In this document: piece after piece, positions 1-8,807 of the stretch
Numbering within the stretch: the first letter of the stretch is position 1
Layout of the letters: each line of letters starts with the position of its first letter
Source: Lentimicrobiaceae bacterium
GTDB lineage: Bacteria > Bacteroidota > Bacteroidia > Bacteroidales > JAGNHN01
Assembly: GCA_018001695.1 (NCBI GenBank)
Contig: JAGNHN010000003.1
Span: 38,416-102,415, forward strand
Direction: 5' to 3'
Length of the DNA: 64,000 nt
The notes under the pieces: model-generated
What the model saw: the letters and a program-made list of their open reading frames with translations, nothing else
Told to the model about the DNA's origin: nothing
Databases searched by the model: none
Made by a program: the position numbers and the translations under genes

Positions 1-187
1 CCATTGCGAAGTCATAAGGGAAGATCAGATTTTACGCGGAATCGAGCGCTATAAGTTGGAGCATGATATTGGATTGATTGCTCTTACAACGAGAAAGCGG
101 GGATTCTTCGAAAAACTGCTGGACCAGGGCACGACGCAACAACTCCTGGCCAACGTAAAGGCGCCTCTGCTCATCTTCAAGGTCTGA
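1..187 (+). CDS. Universal stress protein (UspA family), C-terminal end only
   Basis: The open frame enters from the window edge (codons in register from base 2) and stops with TGA at 185-187. About 61 residues are visible. They contain a DIGLIALTTR strand followed by a GFFEKLLDQGTTQQLL helix region and a closing APLLIFKV strand. This matches the end of the UspA fold, where a glycine-rich nucleotide-binding loop precedes the last beta strand. Such proteins are cytosolic and often bind ATP. The start and the rest of the gene lie outside the window. Its last 11 bases overlap the 3' end of the convergent yraN gene. Confidence 0.7.
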   Translation, partial: HCEVIREDQILRGIERYKLEHDIGLIALTTRKRGFFEKLLDQGTTQQLLANVKAPLLIFKV

Positions 188-545
188 GTGTAGGATAGAA
201 CGCCTGGTCGATATGCTCCAGGGTATGGCCTTCCCGGCTGAATTCTATCCCGATAATATCAAAACGGGCATTGTAGTCCATGTCATAGCGTGAGATATAG
301 GCATTGGCTGCCCGGATCAGAATCCGTTGCTTGTTACGGTCTACCGCCGCCACCGGCGTCTGCAGGCTGCCTTTCTTCCTGCTCTTCACCTCAACAAAAA
401 CAAGATAATCCCGATCCAGGGCAATGATGTCTACTTCGTTGTTGTTACCAAACCGCCAGTTCTGCTCAAGGATGCGGTAGCCTTTGCCTTTCAGATAGTT
501 CAGCGCAATCTCTTCGCCTTCTTTCCCAATCTCCAATGTTGTCAT
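177..545 (-). CDS. yraN: YraN family protein (UPF0102), predicted PD-(D/E)XK nuclease fold
   Basis: A 122-residue protein of normal length for the UPF0102/YraN family. The nuclease-like core is visible: E37 and D39 in NNEVDIIA, then E52 and K54 in VFVEVKSR, which is the classic D...ExK arrangement. A family-typical VDRNKQRIL helix follows. The family has a restriction-endonuclease-like fold, and its biological role is poorly defined. The start ATG at 545 lies 12 bases downstream of the LD-carboxypeptidase stop, so the two genes are probably co-transcribed on the minus strand. The 3' end overlaps the convergent stress-protein gene by 11 bases. Confidence 0.88.
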   Translation of the reverse strand: MTTLEIGKEGEEIALNYLKGKGYRILEQNWRFGNNNEVDIIALDRDYLVFVEVKSRKKGSLQTPVAAVDRNKQRILIRAANAYISRYDMDYNARFDIIGIEFSREGHTLEHIDQAFYPTLRP

Positions 546-557
546 GATCTTGTCCTC

Positions 558-1478
558 TCATTCATCAAACAGCATCCTCACCTGATCTCCAACCTCTAAG
601 CGGATATGTCTTCCCATATACAACGCCAGGTTTTTCCCGACATGCCCGGCAGGAAAATCCAGGACAAGCGGTATGTCCAGGTTCTCCGTGATTTCCATCA
701 GGATTTCTGCTGCCGTTTTTCCAAAAGGAACTGTATTGTCGCGCATTTCTGTAAATCCACCTGCGACCAAGGCCCGGATGTGTTGAAGCCGTCCACTGCG
801 TTTTAAGTTAACCATCATACGGTCAATATGATAAAGATATTCATCCAGGTCTTCCAGGAAGAGGATCTTGTCCTGATAATCCAGGTCTGAAGGGCTTCCC
901 AGAATGCTGTATAAGACGGACAGGTTACCCCCAACCAATTGTCCTGTAGCCATTCCCTTGCGATTGGAGGGATTTGCGTCAACGACATACTCCTTTAGCT
1001 CTCCGGTCAAGGCTTTCAGCAGGCTTTCCAGGCTTTCTACTGCTCCCGGTTCCTGAAAATTCAATGGCATGGTGGCATGCAGGGACTCCATACCCAGCCT
1101 GGCTTGAAGGTGGGAATGGAACACGGTGATGTCGCTGTAACCAACGATCCATTTAGGATGCAGTTGCAAGGGCTGCCAATTCACGAGATCGACGATCCTG
1201 GCACTGCCATATCCACCCCGTGCGCAAACGATGGCCTTAACATCCTGTCGTTCCAGCATGAACTGCAGGTCCGCTGCCCTTTCAGCATCCGTTCCGGAGA
1301 ATTGATGGTGGCTTCCGAAAAGATGGGGGCCTGTCAGGACGTGGAATCCCCATTCCTGGAAAATGCGGAAGGCGGGTTCCAGCACTTCGTGGCTGATCTG
1401 GCGCGCTGGCGCAATCAAGCCTATGGTATCTCCCTTGCAGAGATAGGGCGGTTTGCGTAAAGGTACAGCAGGTCTCAT
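558..1478 (-). CDS. LD-carboxypeptidase (peptidase family S66)
   Basis: A 306-residue cytosolic serine peptidase of the LdcA/MccF family, which removes the terminal D-alanine from recycled tetrapeptide muropeptides. The nucleophile is most likely S92 in the conserved RGGYGSAR turn. The other triad members appear to be E209 in FLEDLDEY and H279 in PAGHVGKN, both in family-typical settings. The length is normal for S66. The gene is followed by yraN 12 bases later in the same direction, and its start faces metG divergently. I cannot tell from the sequence whether it prefers muropeptides or another peptide substrate. Confidence 0.9.
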   Translation of the reverse strand: MRPAVPLRKPPYLCKGDTIGLIAPARQISHEVLEPAFRIFQEWGFHVLTGPHLFGSHHQFSGTDAERAADLQFMLERQDVKAIVCARGGYGSARIVDLVNWQPLQLHPKWIVGYSDITVFHSHLQARLGMESLHATMPLNFQEPGAVESLESLLKALTGELKEYVVDANPSNRKGMATGQLVGGNLSVLYSILGSPSDLDYQDKILFLEDLDEYLYHIDRMMVNLKRSGRLQHIRALVAGGFTEMRDNTVPFGKTAAEILMEITENLDIPLVLDFPAGHVGKNLALYMGRHIRLEVGDQVRMLFDE

Positions 1479-1503
1479 ATCGAATGCCGTGTATATAAAT
1501 CCA

Positions 1504-1511
1504 TATCTTTG
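1504..1511 (+). promoter_or_regulatory. -7 promoter box of metG (TATCTTTG)
   Basis: This is a perfect match to the Bacteroidota -7 consensus TAnnTTTG, 45 bases upstream of the ATG at 1557. It overlaps the possible upstream TTG start at 1509, which argues that translation begins at 1557. No clear -33 element is seen. Confidence 0.65.
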
Positions 1512-1556
1512 CTAAAATATACGAAAAACACCACCCCTGGCGGAAAAATATCCAAC

Positions 1557-3617
1557 ATGAAAACAGAAAAAGACCAGTTTACGAGATATACCATCACCTC
1601 TGCTTTGCCTTATGCCAACGGACCGATCCATATCGGTCACCTTGCCGGTGTCTATGTCCCAGCCGATATCTATGTCCGTTACCTCAGAATGAGGGGTGAA
1701 GATGTTGTATTTATCGGAGGCTCAGATGAACATGGGGTGCCGATCACCATCAAAGCCCGCAAAGAGGGGGTCAGCCCTCAGGAAGTGGTGGATAAATATC
1801 ATGCCCTGATCCAGGATTCCTTCAGACGTTTTGGAATTTCCTTTGATGTGTACTCGCGCACATCAGCGCCCATTCACCATGAAACTGCTTCGGCCTTTTT
1901 CAGAAAACTCTATGACCAGGGCGAGTTTACAGATAAGGTTACTGCACAGTATTATGATGAAGAAGCCGGCCAGTTCCTGGCCGACCGGTATATCACAGGC
2001 ACTTGTCCACATTGTCACTACGAACGGGCTTATGGCGACCAGTGCGAAAAATGCGGCACCTCGCTCAGTGCCGATGAACTCATACAACCCCGCTCTGCCC
2101 TGAGCGGAAGCACACCGGTTCTGAAGGATACACGGCATTGGTATTTGCCGCTGGATAAATATGAAGGATGGCTGAAGGAATGGATACTCGAAAAGCACAG
2201 GGATGACTGGAAAAGCAATGTATACGGCCAGTGCAAATCCTGGCTGGATCACGGCTTGCAGCCCAGGGCTGTCACCCGGGACCTCGACTGGGGCGTTAAG
2301 GTGCCCATAGACGGGACCGACGGAAAGGTCCTGTATGTGTGGTTTGATGCTCCCATCGGGTATATTTCAGCTACCCGTGAGTGGGCTCAGCAGGAAGGTG
2401 TGGATTGGGAACCCTATTGGAAGGATGAAGATACCAAGCTGGTACACTTCATAGGCAAGGACAACATCGTATTCCATTGTATTATTTTCCCGGCCATGCT
2501 GAAGGCGGAAGGAAGTTATATCCTTCCGGTGAATGTGCCTGCCAATGAATTCCTTAACCTGGAAGGAGATAAAATCTCCACAACCCGCAACTGGGCCGTT
2601 TGGCTGCATGAATACCTTGACGATTTCCCGGGTAAGGAAGATGTTCTGAGGTATGTTTTAGCCGCAAATGCCCCGGAAACCAAGGACAACGACTTTACAT
2701 GGAAGGATTTCCAGACGCGCAATAACAGCGAATTACTTTCTATCCTTGGAAATTTTGTGAACAGAACGCTGGTGCTAACACATAAGTATTTTGGCGGACG
2801 GGTTCCGGTATTGGGATCACTCACAACAGAAGACAGGATCCTGATGGAAGAGATCAGTCAGTTTCCCGGCCGCATCTCAGCCAGCATGGAAGCATATCGT
2901 TTCAGGGAAGCCCTGGCGGAATTTATGAACCTGGCCCGTCTGGGAAACAAATACCTCACAGATCAGGAGCCCTGGAAAAAATATGGCAAGGAAGATGAAA
3001 GAGTGCAGACCATCTTAAACCTCAGCCTGCAGATCTGTGCCAACCTGGCCACCCTGGGAGAGCCTTTCCTTCCTTTTACAACAGCGCGTATGCGAAAAAT
3101 GCTGAAAATGCCGCTGCTGTCGTGGTTTGAGGCTGGTCATTCGGGTATGTTGTCGGAGGATGATGAAATAGGACAACCTGAGCTATTATTTGAACGCATT
3201 GAGGATGAGGCTATTCAGCGGCAGGTTGCCAGGCTTGAGGCAACCCGTGCGGCGAACGCCGGCGAAGTGATATCCGCCAGACCTGCTGCGGAACCCATTT
3301 CATATGACCTTTTCAGTCAGATGGATATCCGCATTGGCACCATTCTCGAAGCGGAGGTGGTGCCCAAGACAAAGAAATTACTAAAACTGAGGATAGATAC
3401 CGGCATCGACAAGCGTACCGTGGTATCCGGCATCGCTGAATACCATGCGCCGGAGCATTTACCCGGTAAACAGGTAGCTATCCTGGTTAATCTGGAGCCA
3501 CGGGAGATACGTGGCATCGTTTCTCACGGCATGATTCTGATGGCAGAAGACAAGGATGGTAAACTGGTTTTTGTTGAACCTGTTGAAAATGTGATGAATG
3601 GCTCAACAGTGAAGTAG
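1557..3617 (+). CDS. metG: Methionyl-tRNA synthetase with C-terminal tRNA-binding domain
   Basis: A 686-residue class I aminoacyl-tRNA synthetase that charges tRNA-Met. The HIGH signature is present as HIGH at residues 25-28. A zinc knuckle (CPHCHYER...CEKCG) sits in the connective peptide, and the KMSKS loop appears as KISTT near residue 340. From about residue 583 there is an EMAPII/Arc1p-like tRNA-binding domain (MDIRIGTI...VVSGIAEYH), as in the long dimeric MetG form. I chose the ATG at 1557 because an upstream TTG at 1509 lies inside the promoter -7 box, and because the conserved region begins just after residue 10. Confidence 0.97.
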   Translation: MKTEKDQFTRYTITSALPYANGPIHIGHLAGVYVPADIYVRYLRMRGEDVVFIGGSDEHGVPITIKARKEGVSPQEVVDKYHALIQDSFRRFGISFDVYSRTSAPIHHETASAFFRKLYDQGEFTDKVTAQYYDEEAGQFLADRYITGTCPHCHYERAYGDQCEKCGTSLSADELIQPRSALSGSTPVLKDTRHWYLPLDKYEGWLKEWILEKHRDDWKSNVYGQCKSWLDHGLQPRAVTRDLDWGVKVPIDGTDGKVLYVWFDAPIGYISATREWAQQEGVDWEPYWKDEDTKLVHFIGKDNIVFHCIIFPAMLKAEGSYILPVNVPANEFLNLEGDKISTTRNWAVWLHEYLDDFPGKEDVLRYVLAANAPETKDNDFTWKDFQTRNNSELLSILGNFVNRTLVLTHKYFGGRVPVLGSLTTEDRILMEEISQFPGRISASMEAYRFREALAEFMNLARLGNKYLTDQEPWKKYGKEDERVQTILNLSLQICANLATLGEPFLPFTTARMRKMLKMPLLSWFEAGHSGMLSEDDEIGQPELLFERIEDEAIQRQVARLEATRAANAGEVISARPAAEPISYDLFSQMDIRIGTILEAEVVPKTKKLLKLRIDTGIDKRTVVSGIAEYHAPEHLPGKQVAILVNLEPREIRGIVSHGMILMAEDKDGKLVFVEPVENVMNGSTVK

Positions 3618-3652
3618 TCCGTCAAAGCCATACTGTCTGGAAAAAAATTGGC

Positions 3653-3660
3653 TATCTTTG
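3653..3660 (+). promoter_or_regulatory. -7 promoter box of the tRNA-Arg gene (TATCTTTG)
   Basis: A perfect TAnnTTTG box, identical to the one before metG, ends 7 bases before the first acceptor-stem base at 3668. This places the expected transcription start at or next to the mature tRNA 5' end. Confidence 0.7.
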
Positions 3661-3667
3661 CGGCCCC

Positions 3668-3739
3668 GGCCTCATAGTTCAATGGATAGAACGGAAGTTT
3701 CCTAAACTTTAAATCTAGGTTCGATTCCTAGTGAGGCTA
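3668..3739 (+). tRNA. tRNA-Arg (anticodon CCT)
   Basis: A 72-nt cloverleaf can be folded by hand. The acceptor stem GGCCTCA (3668-3674) pairs with TGAGGCT (3732-3738) with one G-U pair, and the discriminator is A at 3739. The D stem is GTTC/GAAC. The anticodon stem is GAAGT/ACTTT around the loop TTCCTAA, giving anticodon CCT at 3701-3703. The variable loop is AAAT. The T arm is CTAGG-TTCGATT-CCTAG. No CCA is encoded. It reads the arginine codon AGG. Confidence 0.95.
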
Positions 3740-3753
3740 CTTCTTAAAAACGT

Positions 3754-3786
3754 AAATCCCCGTAGGTAAATGACTTGCGGGGATTT
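3754..3786 (+). terminator. Rho-independent terminator after tRNA-Arg
   Basis: A 9-bp inverted repeat, AAATCCCCG (3754-3762) and CGGGGATTT (3778-3786), with a 15-nt loop. It is followed by TTAAATTAT and lies 15 bases after the tRNA. The symmetric A/T flanks could allow it to work in both directions. Confidence 0.65.
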
Positions 3787-3915
3787 TAAATTATGCTACC
3801 GTCAGATTAGTGTACAAAGGAAGAGTTCTGACAGTTAATGGACAGTTGAAGAGTATTGACAATGTGTCAGTAGTGCTTCAACAGCTTGTTTTTGCTGGTA
3901 TTCCTTCAATGTGCC

Positions 3916-4749
3916 TTAAAATCTGTGAGCCAGTATCAGCTCTTCCTTGATATTAACACCATAATACCTCCCCGATTCATTGTCAAATAACGCATTATGT
4001 GGGGTGATCTCTGGGCTGAAGCCACCTTTAATGAGCGCATCCAGAAAACCATTTCTGCTAAACAGCCTGACATGATCCTCTTGCCCGTAAAACAACAGCC
4101 GGAGTTCATCTGTATTGATCCCCTCATCACAAAAATCCTGTGTCAAACGCATTGAATAGGGTGTCTGTAGGATCGCTACAGAAGAGGGTTTCAGAACCCT
4201 ATAGACTTCCTTTATGGCCTTCATATGATCTGGAATATGCTCCAGCACATGGTTACAGATAACAACATCAAAAGAGTTATCCTGGAAGGGAATGTTTTGT
4301 AAATCAATTTTTACGGTTTCCTCATTGAAGGGATGCAAATCAGCCAGTACATATTTTTTCGGCGATAGTTTGCTGATGTGCCGGCTCAGATTCTGTTCAG
4401 GCGCAATGTGAAGGATATCTTTACCAGGAAACAATCTCCACAAATCAAGTCTGTCAAAAAACATAACCAGATGTCTTTCTCTGTCGTGTGATCCACAATA
4501 GATACAACCGAACTGATCTACATCACTACCAATAACATCTAATTTTATGATCCATTCAGATACATTGCGCGAACCACCTTTGTATTTGGTGAATTTCCGA
4601 AACTTGTTTTGGCATATATTGCATTGCCGCTTACTTCCCCATTTTATAGAAGTCCTATAGATTTCTGATTTAAGCTTTTTAAGGGGTATAAGTAGATTCT
4701 GAGAGAATTTCATTGTGGCTTGATTCCTTTCTACCTTATGATGGAGCAT
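3916..4749 (-). CDS. SAM-dependent methyltransferase with N-terminal zinc-ribbon-like cysteines
   Basis: A 277-residue protein. The N-terminal part has two CxxC pairs, C43/C46 (CNIC) and C82/C85 (CIYC), the second followed by GSHDRERHL, suggesting a zinc ribbon. The rest is a Methyltransf_11-type Rossmann domain. A DILHIAPE strand replaces the usual GxGxG loop, LADLHP may be the SAM-ribose acidic position, and FDVVICNHVLEHIPD is the classic post-strand-4 motif. It shares this layout with the methyltransferase at 28263-29114, so the two are paralogues. The substrate is unknown; family relatives often sit with glycan or natural-product genes. The gene is visibly more AT-rich than its neighbours and stands alone after a tRNA gene, which suggests (but does not prove) acquisition by transfer. 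Confidence 0.8.
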   Translation of the reverse strand: MLHHKVERNQATMKFSQNLLIPLKKLKSEIYRTSIKWGSKRQCNICQNKFRKFTKYKGGSRNVSEWIIKLDVIGSDVDQFGCIYCGSHDRERHLVMFFDRLDLWRLFPGKDILHIAPEQNLSRHISKLSPKKYVLADLHPFNEETVKIDLQNIPFQDNSFDVVICNHVLEHIPDHMKAIKEVYRVLKPSSVAILQTPYSMRLTQDFCDEGINTDELRLLFYGQEDHVRLFSRNGFLDALIKGGFSPEITPHNALFDNESGRYYGVNIKEELILAHRF

Positions 4750-4891
4750 TCAATTGAGAATCAACAAATATGGTAAAAACCCCATCGTTTGGGTGCTCCT
4801 TTATGATAATTTGTTATTAATTAACATAAGGTTTACAGGAAACAATACCCTGAAACTTCAAGGTGTTGCCCCTGACGTCTGACACACTTCA

Positions 4892-7828
4892 TCAGGGCCA
4901 GACAATCTTTCCACGCCCTAAGCTTGTAGAAGCGTCCTGAACCTGGTAAAAATATACGCCCCTGGGCAGACGGGGAAGGAACACAGTTTCCCTGTTCTCC
5001 TGCCTGTTCAGCGGATGTCTCAGAACTTCCCGGCCGGTGGCATCCAACAAAGTGAGGGTGACGGGACCTCCGGGTTGCTGAAGCCAGATGAGATCCAGGC
5101 ATTGGCGAAGTTTATCGGGCAAGACGCGCAGATGGACGGGAGAAGCGAAGTCCGGAATACCGGCAAAGAATGCTACCGCACTGGTATTGGAATAAGCCGA
5201 TGAATAAGTGATCCCCGGAGCAGGTTCACAGAGCTGTCCATGAATAGCCAGGTAGTAAAGAAGGTTTCCGTAAGGTGGGTTATGATCAATATACGTGATG
5301 TTGTTAGCGGGAACACTGTCAATCAGAGAGAACACGCCGGAGACATCATCATAGCGGTATATCTGGATATGGGAATAGCTAAACGGGCCCACATAAGGCA
5401 GCCAGCTCAGTGTGACAACCTGTCCCCAGGCCACGGCCTGCAGTCGCATGGTTCCCCGTGAATCCGAGTATTCAGACTGCCTTCCACAGGAATCAACAGC
5501 CTGTAAACGATAGAGATACTGCATCTGGCTTGCGTTATGGAGGCTATCTGTATAAACACCGGCCATATCAAAAGGAATGGAATCCAAAGGCGTCCAGATG
5601 GTCCCGTTTAACCAGGAAATCCGATAGGCCTGGATATCAACATTGGGCTCCGGTTCCCATATGATTTGAAGATGATTTGAGTTAATGTCATTGGATACCA
5701 GGCAAATAGAATTGTTGTCCCAGGTTTCAATCCCCCGGATATACACCATCTCAGTGTCCTTGCATCCCACCGTATCCCATCCGGTTACAGTAAGGTTTAC
5801 AGGCCACTGGATCTGGGGAAGGGAGATCTGCGCCGTGGAATGGCCACTGCTCCACTGGTAAGTCTGAGCGCCGGTTGCCTCAAGAACGACAGGTGAACCA
5901 GGACAATAGTACTTTTTCCCCAGGACACTGACCTGTGGGGGAGGATGCACCTGAATGGTTTTCAATAACACACTCGTTCCGCAGTCCCCCGTCTTCTGTA
6001 AACCAACAACGAAAGTTCCCAATGAATCAACCCGCACCATATATGGCCCGGGGCCGCTCCCGCTGATAACCTGTACACTGCTCAGATCCCAGATCAGCGT
6101 GCCGGTAGCCTGATTGGGGTCATTCAGACTGATCGTAAAAGGTTCGGATATACAGGCATGTGATGGTGCATCGATATAGGGAGGGCTGTCATTAAACATA
6201 TTGACGATCACATTTTTACCCTTGTAATTAAAATATGCCTCCAGTTTGTAATACCCCGGTTGCTGCTGGGCATTCGCGCCATAATGGATAAAGCTGGTTA
6301 TGTTGATATCATGCAGTGTGTCAAGGATCTGGAAAGGACTGCCTGCAACAGGGGCATAGGAAATCACATACCGGGAAAAGATATTTTCAACGTCACTGAT
6401 GGTGTCCCAGGTAATGTGCACATCTCCGGCAGTGTCGACCCGCATGCAGTATCCATCGAAATGACCGAAACCCGGATAGTCAACAATGATGCGGTAGGTG
6501 AAGCTGTTTTGACCGGGAATGGGACATACATCATCCCTGACATCAAACCAGAAGTCATGAACAGGGTTGAGGGTACCGCAGATGCTTGGATCGCCGAAAT
6601 AATGTTCAGGACCAATGACCCAGGAGAGGACAGCCGTGGAAACAAGCGGGTTGCTGTATGGTGCCGGCGGATCCAGCGTGGCACATGGCTTGAACAGGCA
6701 TCCACTTGTATCGGATATGAAACCGTCGCCAAACGCTTTACCGGATGCATCGATTCGGACAGAGACCAATTGTCCGTTGGGCAGGTACATCGGACTGGTA
6801 TCACTGACGATGATATAGGTTTTAACAGTATCGCCTATCTGAAAGGTGCTTGTGAAAAGCTGTGGTGTGACCTGGGTGGCGCCACTTAGGGTAAATGTCG
6901 GGGGAGGGTTGGAATCACAACTGATGATTACCATCTGGATTTCCCGGAAAACCTCGGCCGCTTTCATGCCGCATTTGTATGCAGTGACCTTGGTGGTGGT
7001 TAGAAATGCGCCCTGGGTGAACGAAGTCAGGCTGATATTGCCGGTGCCAGGGTCCATTACTGCTGCGACGTTGTTTGTGTCATGATAACTGTTGGGGAGA
7101 GGATTGTTGTAACTGTATCCCGCTGCCCAGCCCACAATGGGGGAAGTAACGCCATTCTCTAAAGGGATGCCCCACTCAAAAGCCAGCGAATCGCCTTCTT
7201 TGTCATGGGCACGGTGATGGAAGTAATAAGGATACCCCGCACAGATCACAGTGGCCGGACCTTCAGCAAAGGCCGGTGAATGATCAGAACATGGGAATTT
7301 GGGTTGATTATCATAGTTATACATAACTGCACGCAAATACCAGGATTTGCTCGACGCACCGAGGATATTGGAGCAGGGATTCCGGCAACAGCTGTTATAG
7401 TAAAAGATCCATCCATTCGCGGGAGGGATCCCATTGAGGGCTATGCCATTGGGATATATGGCGTCGCTGGTATAGGTCCATTCCTCCACAGCGCCCTGGT
7501 TGGAAGGCTGAGGAGGGCTGGCATTCATGCATTGAATGCGGGAGAAACTGGTATCACTGTTGCAAACGGGAGAGATATCCCTCCGGCCCAGAACAGCATC
7601 AGGGTATAGCCGCAGATAGATATTTCCCGCCGGGGAATTGGACCCCAAAGTAATACCCCCGACGGGGTAGAGGACACCCCCACATTCCCGGTAAAGCCTG
7701 ACAACAAAGCGATGATTGCCGTTGGGCAGGCATTCCCAGCTGATCTCCCCACCCATATAATGTGAAGCATATAGCTCAGAACCGGCCAGACTGGCCAGTA
7801 ACAAAAGCAAAAGTAGTTTTCGCAGCAT
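4892..7828 (-). CDS. Large secreted surface protein with N-terminal SHYMGGE motif and T9SS type A sorting tail
   Basis: A 978-residue exported protein. A signal peptide (MLRKLLLLLLLASLAGS) is followed by ASHYMGGEISWEC, a motif that opens a family of large Bacteroidota surface proteins related to gliding-type adhesins. The N-terminal half is cysteine-rich and the middle has Ig/PKD-like and fibronectin-like stretches. The last 70 or so residues (GPVTLTLLDATGREV... LPRGVYFYQVQ...GKIVWP) fit the T9SS type A C-terminal domain. The protein should therefore cross the outer membrane by type IX secretion and be released or anchored after tail cleavage. No enzymatic motif is seen, so adhesion or a structural role is inferred. 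It is a single gene; the upstream spacer shows no clear -7 box on its strand. Confidence 0.8.
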   Translation of the reverse strand: MLRKLLLLLLLASLAGSELYASHYMGGEISWECLPNGNHRFVVRLYRECGGVLYPVGGITLGSNSPAGNIYLRLYPDAVLGRRDISPVCNSDTSFSRIQCMNASPPQPSNQGAVEEWTYTSDAIYPNGIALNGIPPANGWIFYYNSCCRNPCSNILGASSKSWYLRAVMYNYDNQPKFPCSDHSPAFAEGPATVICAGYPYYFHHRAHDKEGDSLAFEWGIPLENGVTSPIVGWAAGYSYNNPLPNSYHDTNNVAAVMDPGTGNISLTSFTQGAFLTTTKVTAYKCGMKAAEVFREIQMVIISCDSNPPPTFTLSGATQVTPQLFTSTFQIGDTVKTYIIVSDTSPMYLPNGQLVSVRIDASGKAFGDGFISDTSGCLFKPCATLDPPAPYSNPLVSTAVLSWVIGPEHYFGDPSICGTLNPVHDFWFDVRDDVCPIPGQNSFTYRIIVDYPGFGHFDGYCMRVDTAGDVHITWDTISDVENIFSRYVISYAPVAGSPFQILDTLHDINITSFIHYGANAQQQPGYYKLEAYFNYKGKNVIVNMFNDSPPYIDAPSHACISEPFTISLNDPNQATGTLIWDLSSVQVISGSGPGPYMVRVDSLGTFVVGLQKTGDCGTSVLLKTIQVHPPPQVSVLGKKYYCPGSPVVLEATGAQTYQWSSGHSTAQISLPQIQWPVNLTVTGWDTVGCKDTEMVYIRGIETWDNNSICLVSNDINSNHLQIIWEPEPNVDIQAYRISWLNGTIWTPLDSIPFDMAGVYTDSLHNASQMQYLYRLQAVDSCGRQSEYSDSRGTMRLQAVAWGQVVTLSWLPYVGPFSYSHIQIYRYDDVSGVFSLIDSVPANNITYIDHNPPYGNLLYYLAIHGQLCEPAPGITYSSAYSNTSAVAFFAGIPDFASPVHLRVLPDKLRQCLDLIWLQQPGGPVTLTLLDATGREVLRHPLNRQENRETVFLPRLPRGVYFYQVQDASTSLGRGKIVWP

Positions 7829-8146
7829 ATATCAGTCTTTTAGTGCGTTCGGCGCATTCCTACGGTCAGAAACACCTTCAATCCTTGTTATTATTATGAG
7901 CCAGACAGCATCATTGATTATTGAATAACAACTTGATAATGAAATTAATATCGATTTATTGTTTCATTCTTATCGCTGCCGGTCAGGTTCAGATCCGGTT
8001 TCAAGTAAGACACATTATCAAGGCATAGGGTTGTTCAATCTTCTGTAAGATATGAAATGTTTCACGATATTCTTCTATGTTTATTGCCATGCCTCTGTAG
8101 GATCTTACTAAAATGGATACTTTGGCCATTTTCGCCCTTGGTTTCA
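7829..8146. other. Divergent spacer between the surface-protein gene and the ECF sigma operon
   Basis: About 320 bases separate two divergently transcribed genes. The stretch is AT-rich in its middle (about 7890-7975). I see no coding frame of convincing composition, no RNA gene, no strong inverted repeat and no clear -7 box for the minus-strand gene. The only recognisable signals are at the right end, where the sigma operon promoter begins. Confidence 0.5.
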
Positions 8147-8154
8147 TACCTTTG
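8121..8154 (+). promoter_or_regulatory. Promoter of the ECF sigma operon (TTTG ... TACCTTTG)
   Basis: A perfect -7 box TACCTTTG lies at 8147-8154. A TTTG at 8121-8124 sits 22 bases upstream and fits the Bacteroidota -33 element, slightly farther than usual. The expected transcription start is only about 10 bases before the TTG start codon. This form is the housekeeping-type promoter, so the operon need not depend only on its own sigma factor. Confidence 0.6.
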
Positions 8155-8171
8155 ACCATCAAACCAAGGCA

Positions 8172-8807
8172 TTGGACGAATCGACAGCTCAATTGTGTGA
8201 AAGGATCCGTCAGGGTGACAAAAAGGCTTTTGAAGAGGTCTTCAGGACCTTCTATCCCCATTTGTGTGCCTATGCCACCGGCATTCTCGAAAATCCTGAC
8301 CTGGCCGAGGAGGTTGTACAGGATGTCTTCTACCGCATCTGGCTTCAAAGAGAAAACCTGGATGTGCAGTTCTCACTGAAGGCATACTTGTTTAAATCCG
8401 TGCGCAATGGATGCATGAACCACCTGAAGCATCAGTCGGTTAAACAAACATATGAACATCATGCCCGCCTGGAACAGATGACAGGGCCGGATGTCGCCCC
8501 GGAATATGAATTTCTGGAACTTCAGGATTGTCTGAACAAAGCGGTCGAAAACCTGCCTCCCGAGCGGAAAAAGGTGTTTCAGCTGGTGAAAATGGAAGGC
8601 AGAAGATATAAGGAAGCTGCTGAAATACTGGGGGTATCGGTGAAAACAATTGAAAACCAAATGGGAAAAGCCATGATCGCCATACGTGATGCCCTGTCAG
8701 CCTACCTTCCTGCCTGGTTATTACTATTGGCCGCTTTGTCATTATTTTTTTCATTGGGAATAGGTGAACAGGCTGTTTTGATTGTCTCATTAATAGTATG
8801 CTCATGA
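8172..8807 (+). CDS. ECF-type RNA polymerase sigma factor with hydrophobic C-terminal tail
   Basis: A 211-residue group 4 sigma factor. Region 2 spans about residues 20-90 (DLAEEVVQDVFYRIW is the core motif) and region 4 about 120-175 (LPPERKKVFQL, then the helix-turn-helix YKEAAEILGVSVKTIENQM). After region 4 it carries an unusual tail of about 30 mostly hydrophobic residues (AWLLLLAALSLFF and IVSLIVCS) that could insert in the membrane. The start is TTG at 8172: no ATG lies in frame between the upstream stop at 8109 and the conserved region, and the -7 box ends at 8154. It overlaps the FecR-like gene by an ATGA junction, the typical FecI/FecR sigma/anti-sigma pairing. Confidence 0.92.
   Translation: MDESTAQLCERIRQGDKKAFEEVFRTFYPHLCAYATGILENPDLAEEVVQDVFYRIWLQRENLDVQFSLKAYLFKSVRNGCMNHLKHQSVKQTYEHHARLEQMTGPDVAPEYEFLELQDCLNKAVENLPPERKKVFQLVKMEGRRYKEAAEILGVSVKTIENQMGKAMIAIRDALSAYLPAWLLLLAALSLFFSLGIGEQAVLIVSLIVCS

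Noticed and set aside
1509..1556. Upstream TTG start for metG
   Set aside because: It overlaps the -7 promoter box and adds residues not found in MetG.
3668..4749. Genomic island inserted at the tRNA-Arg gene
   Set aside because: No integrase and no second copy of the tRNA 3' end is visible; only one AT-rich gene follows.
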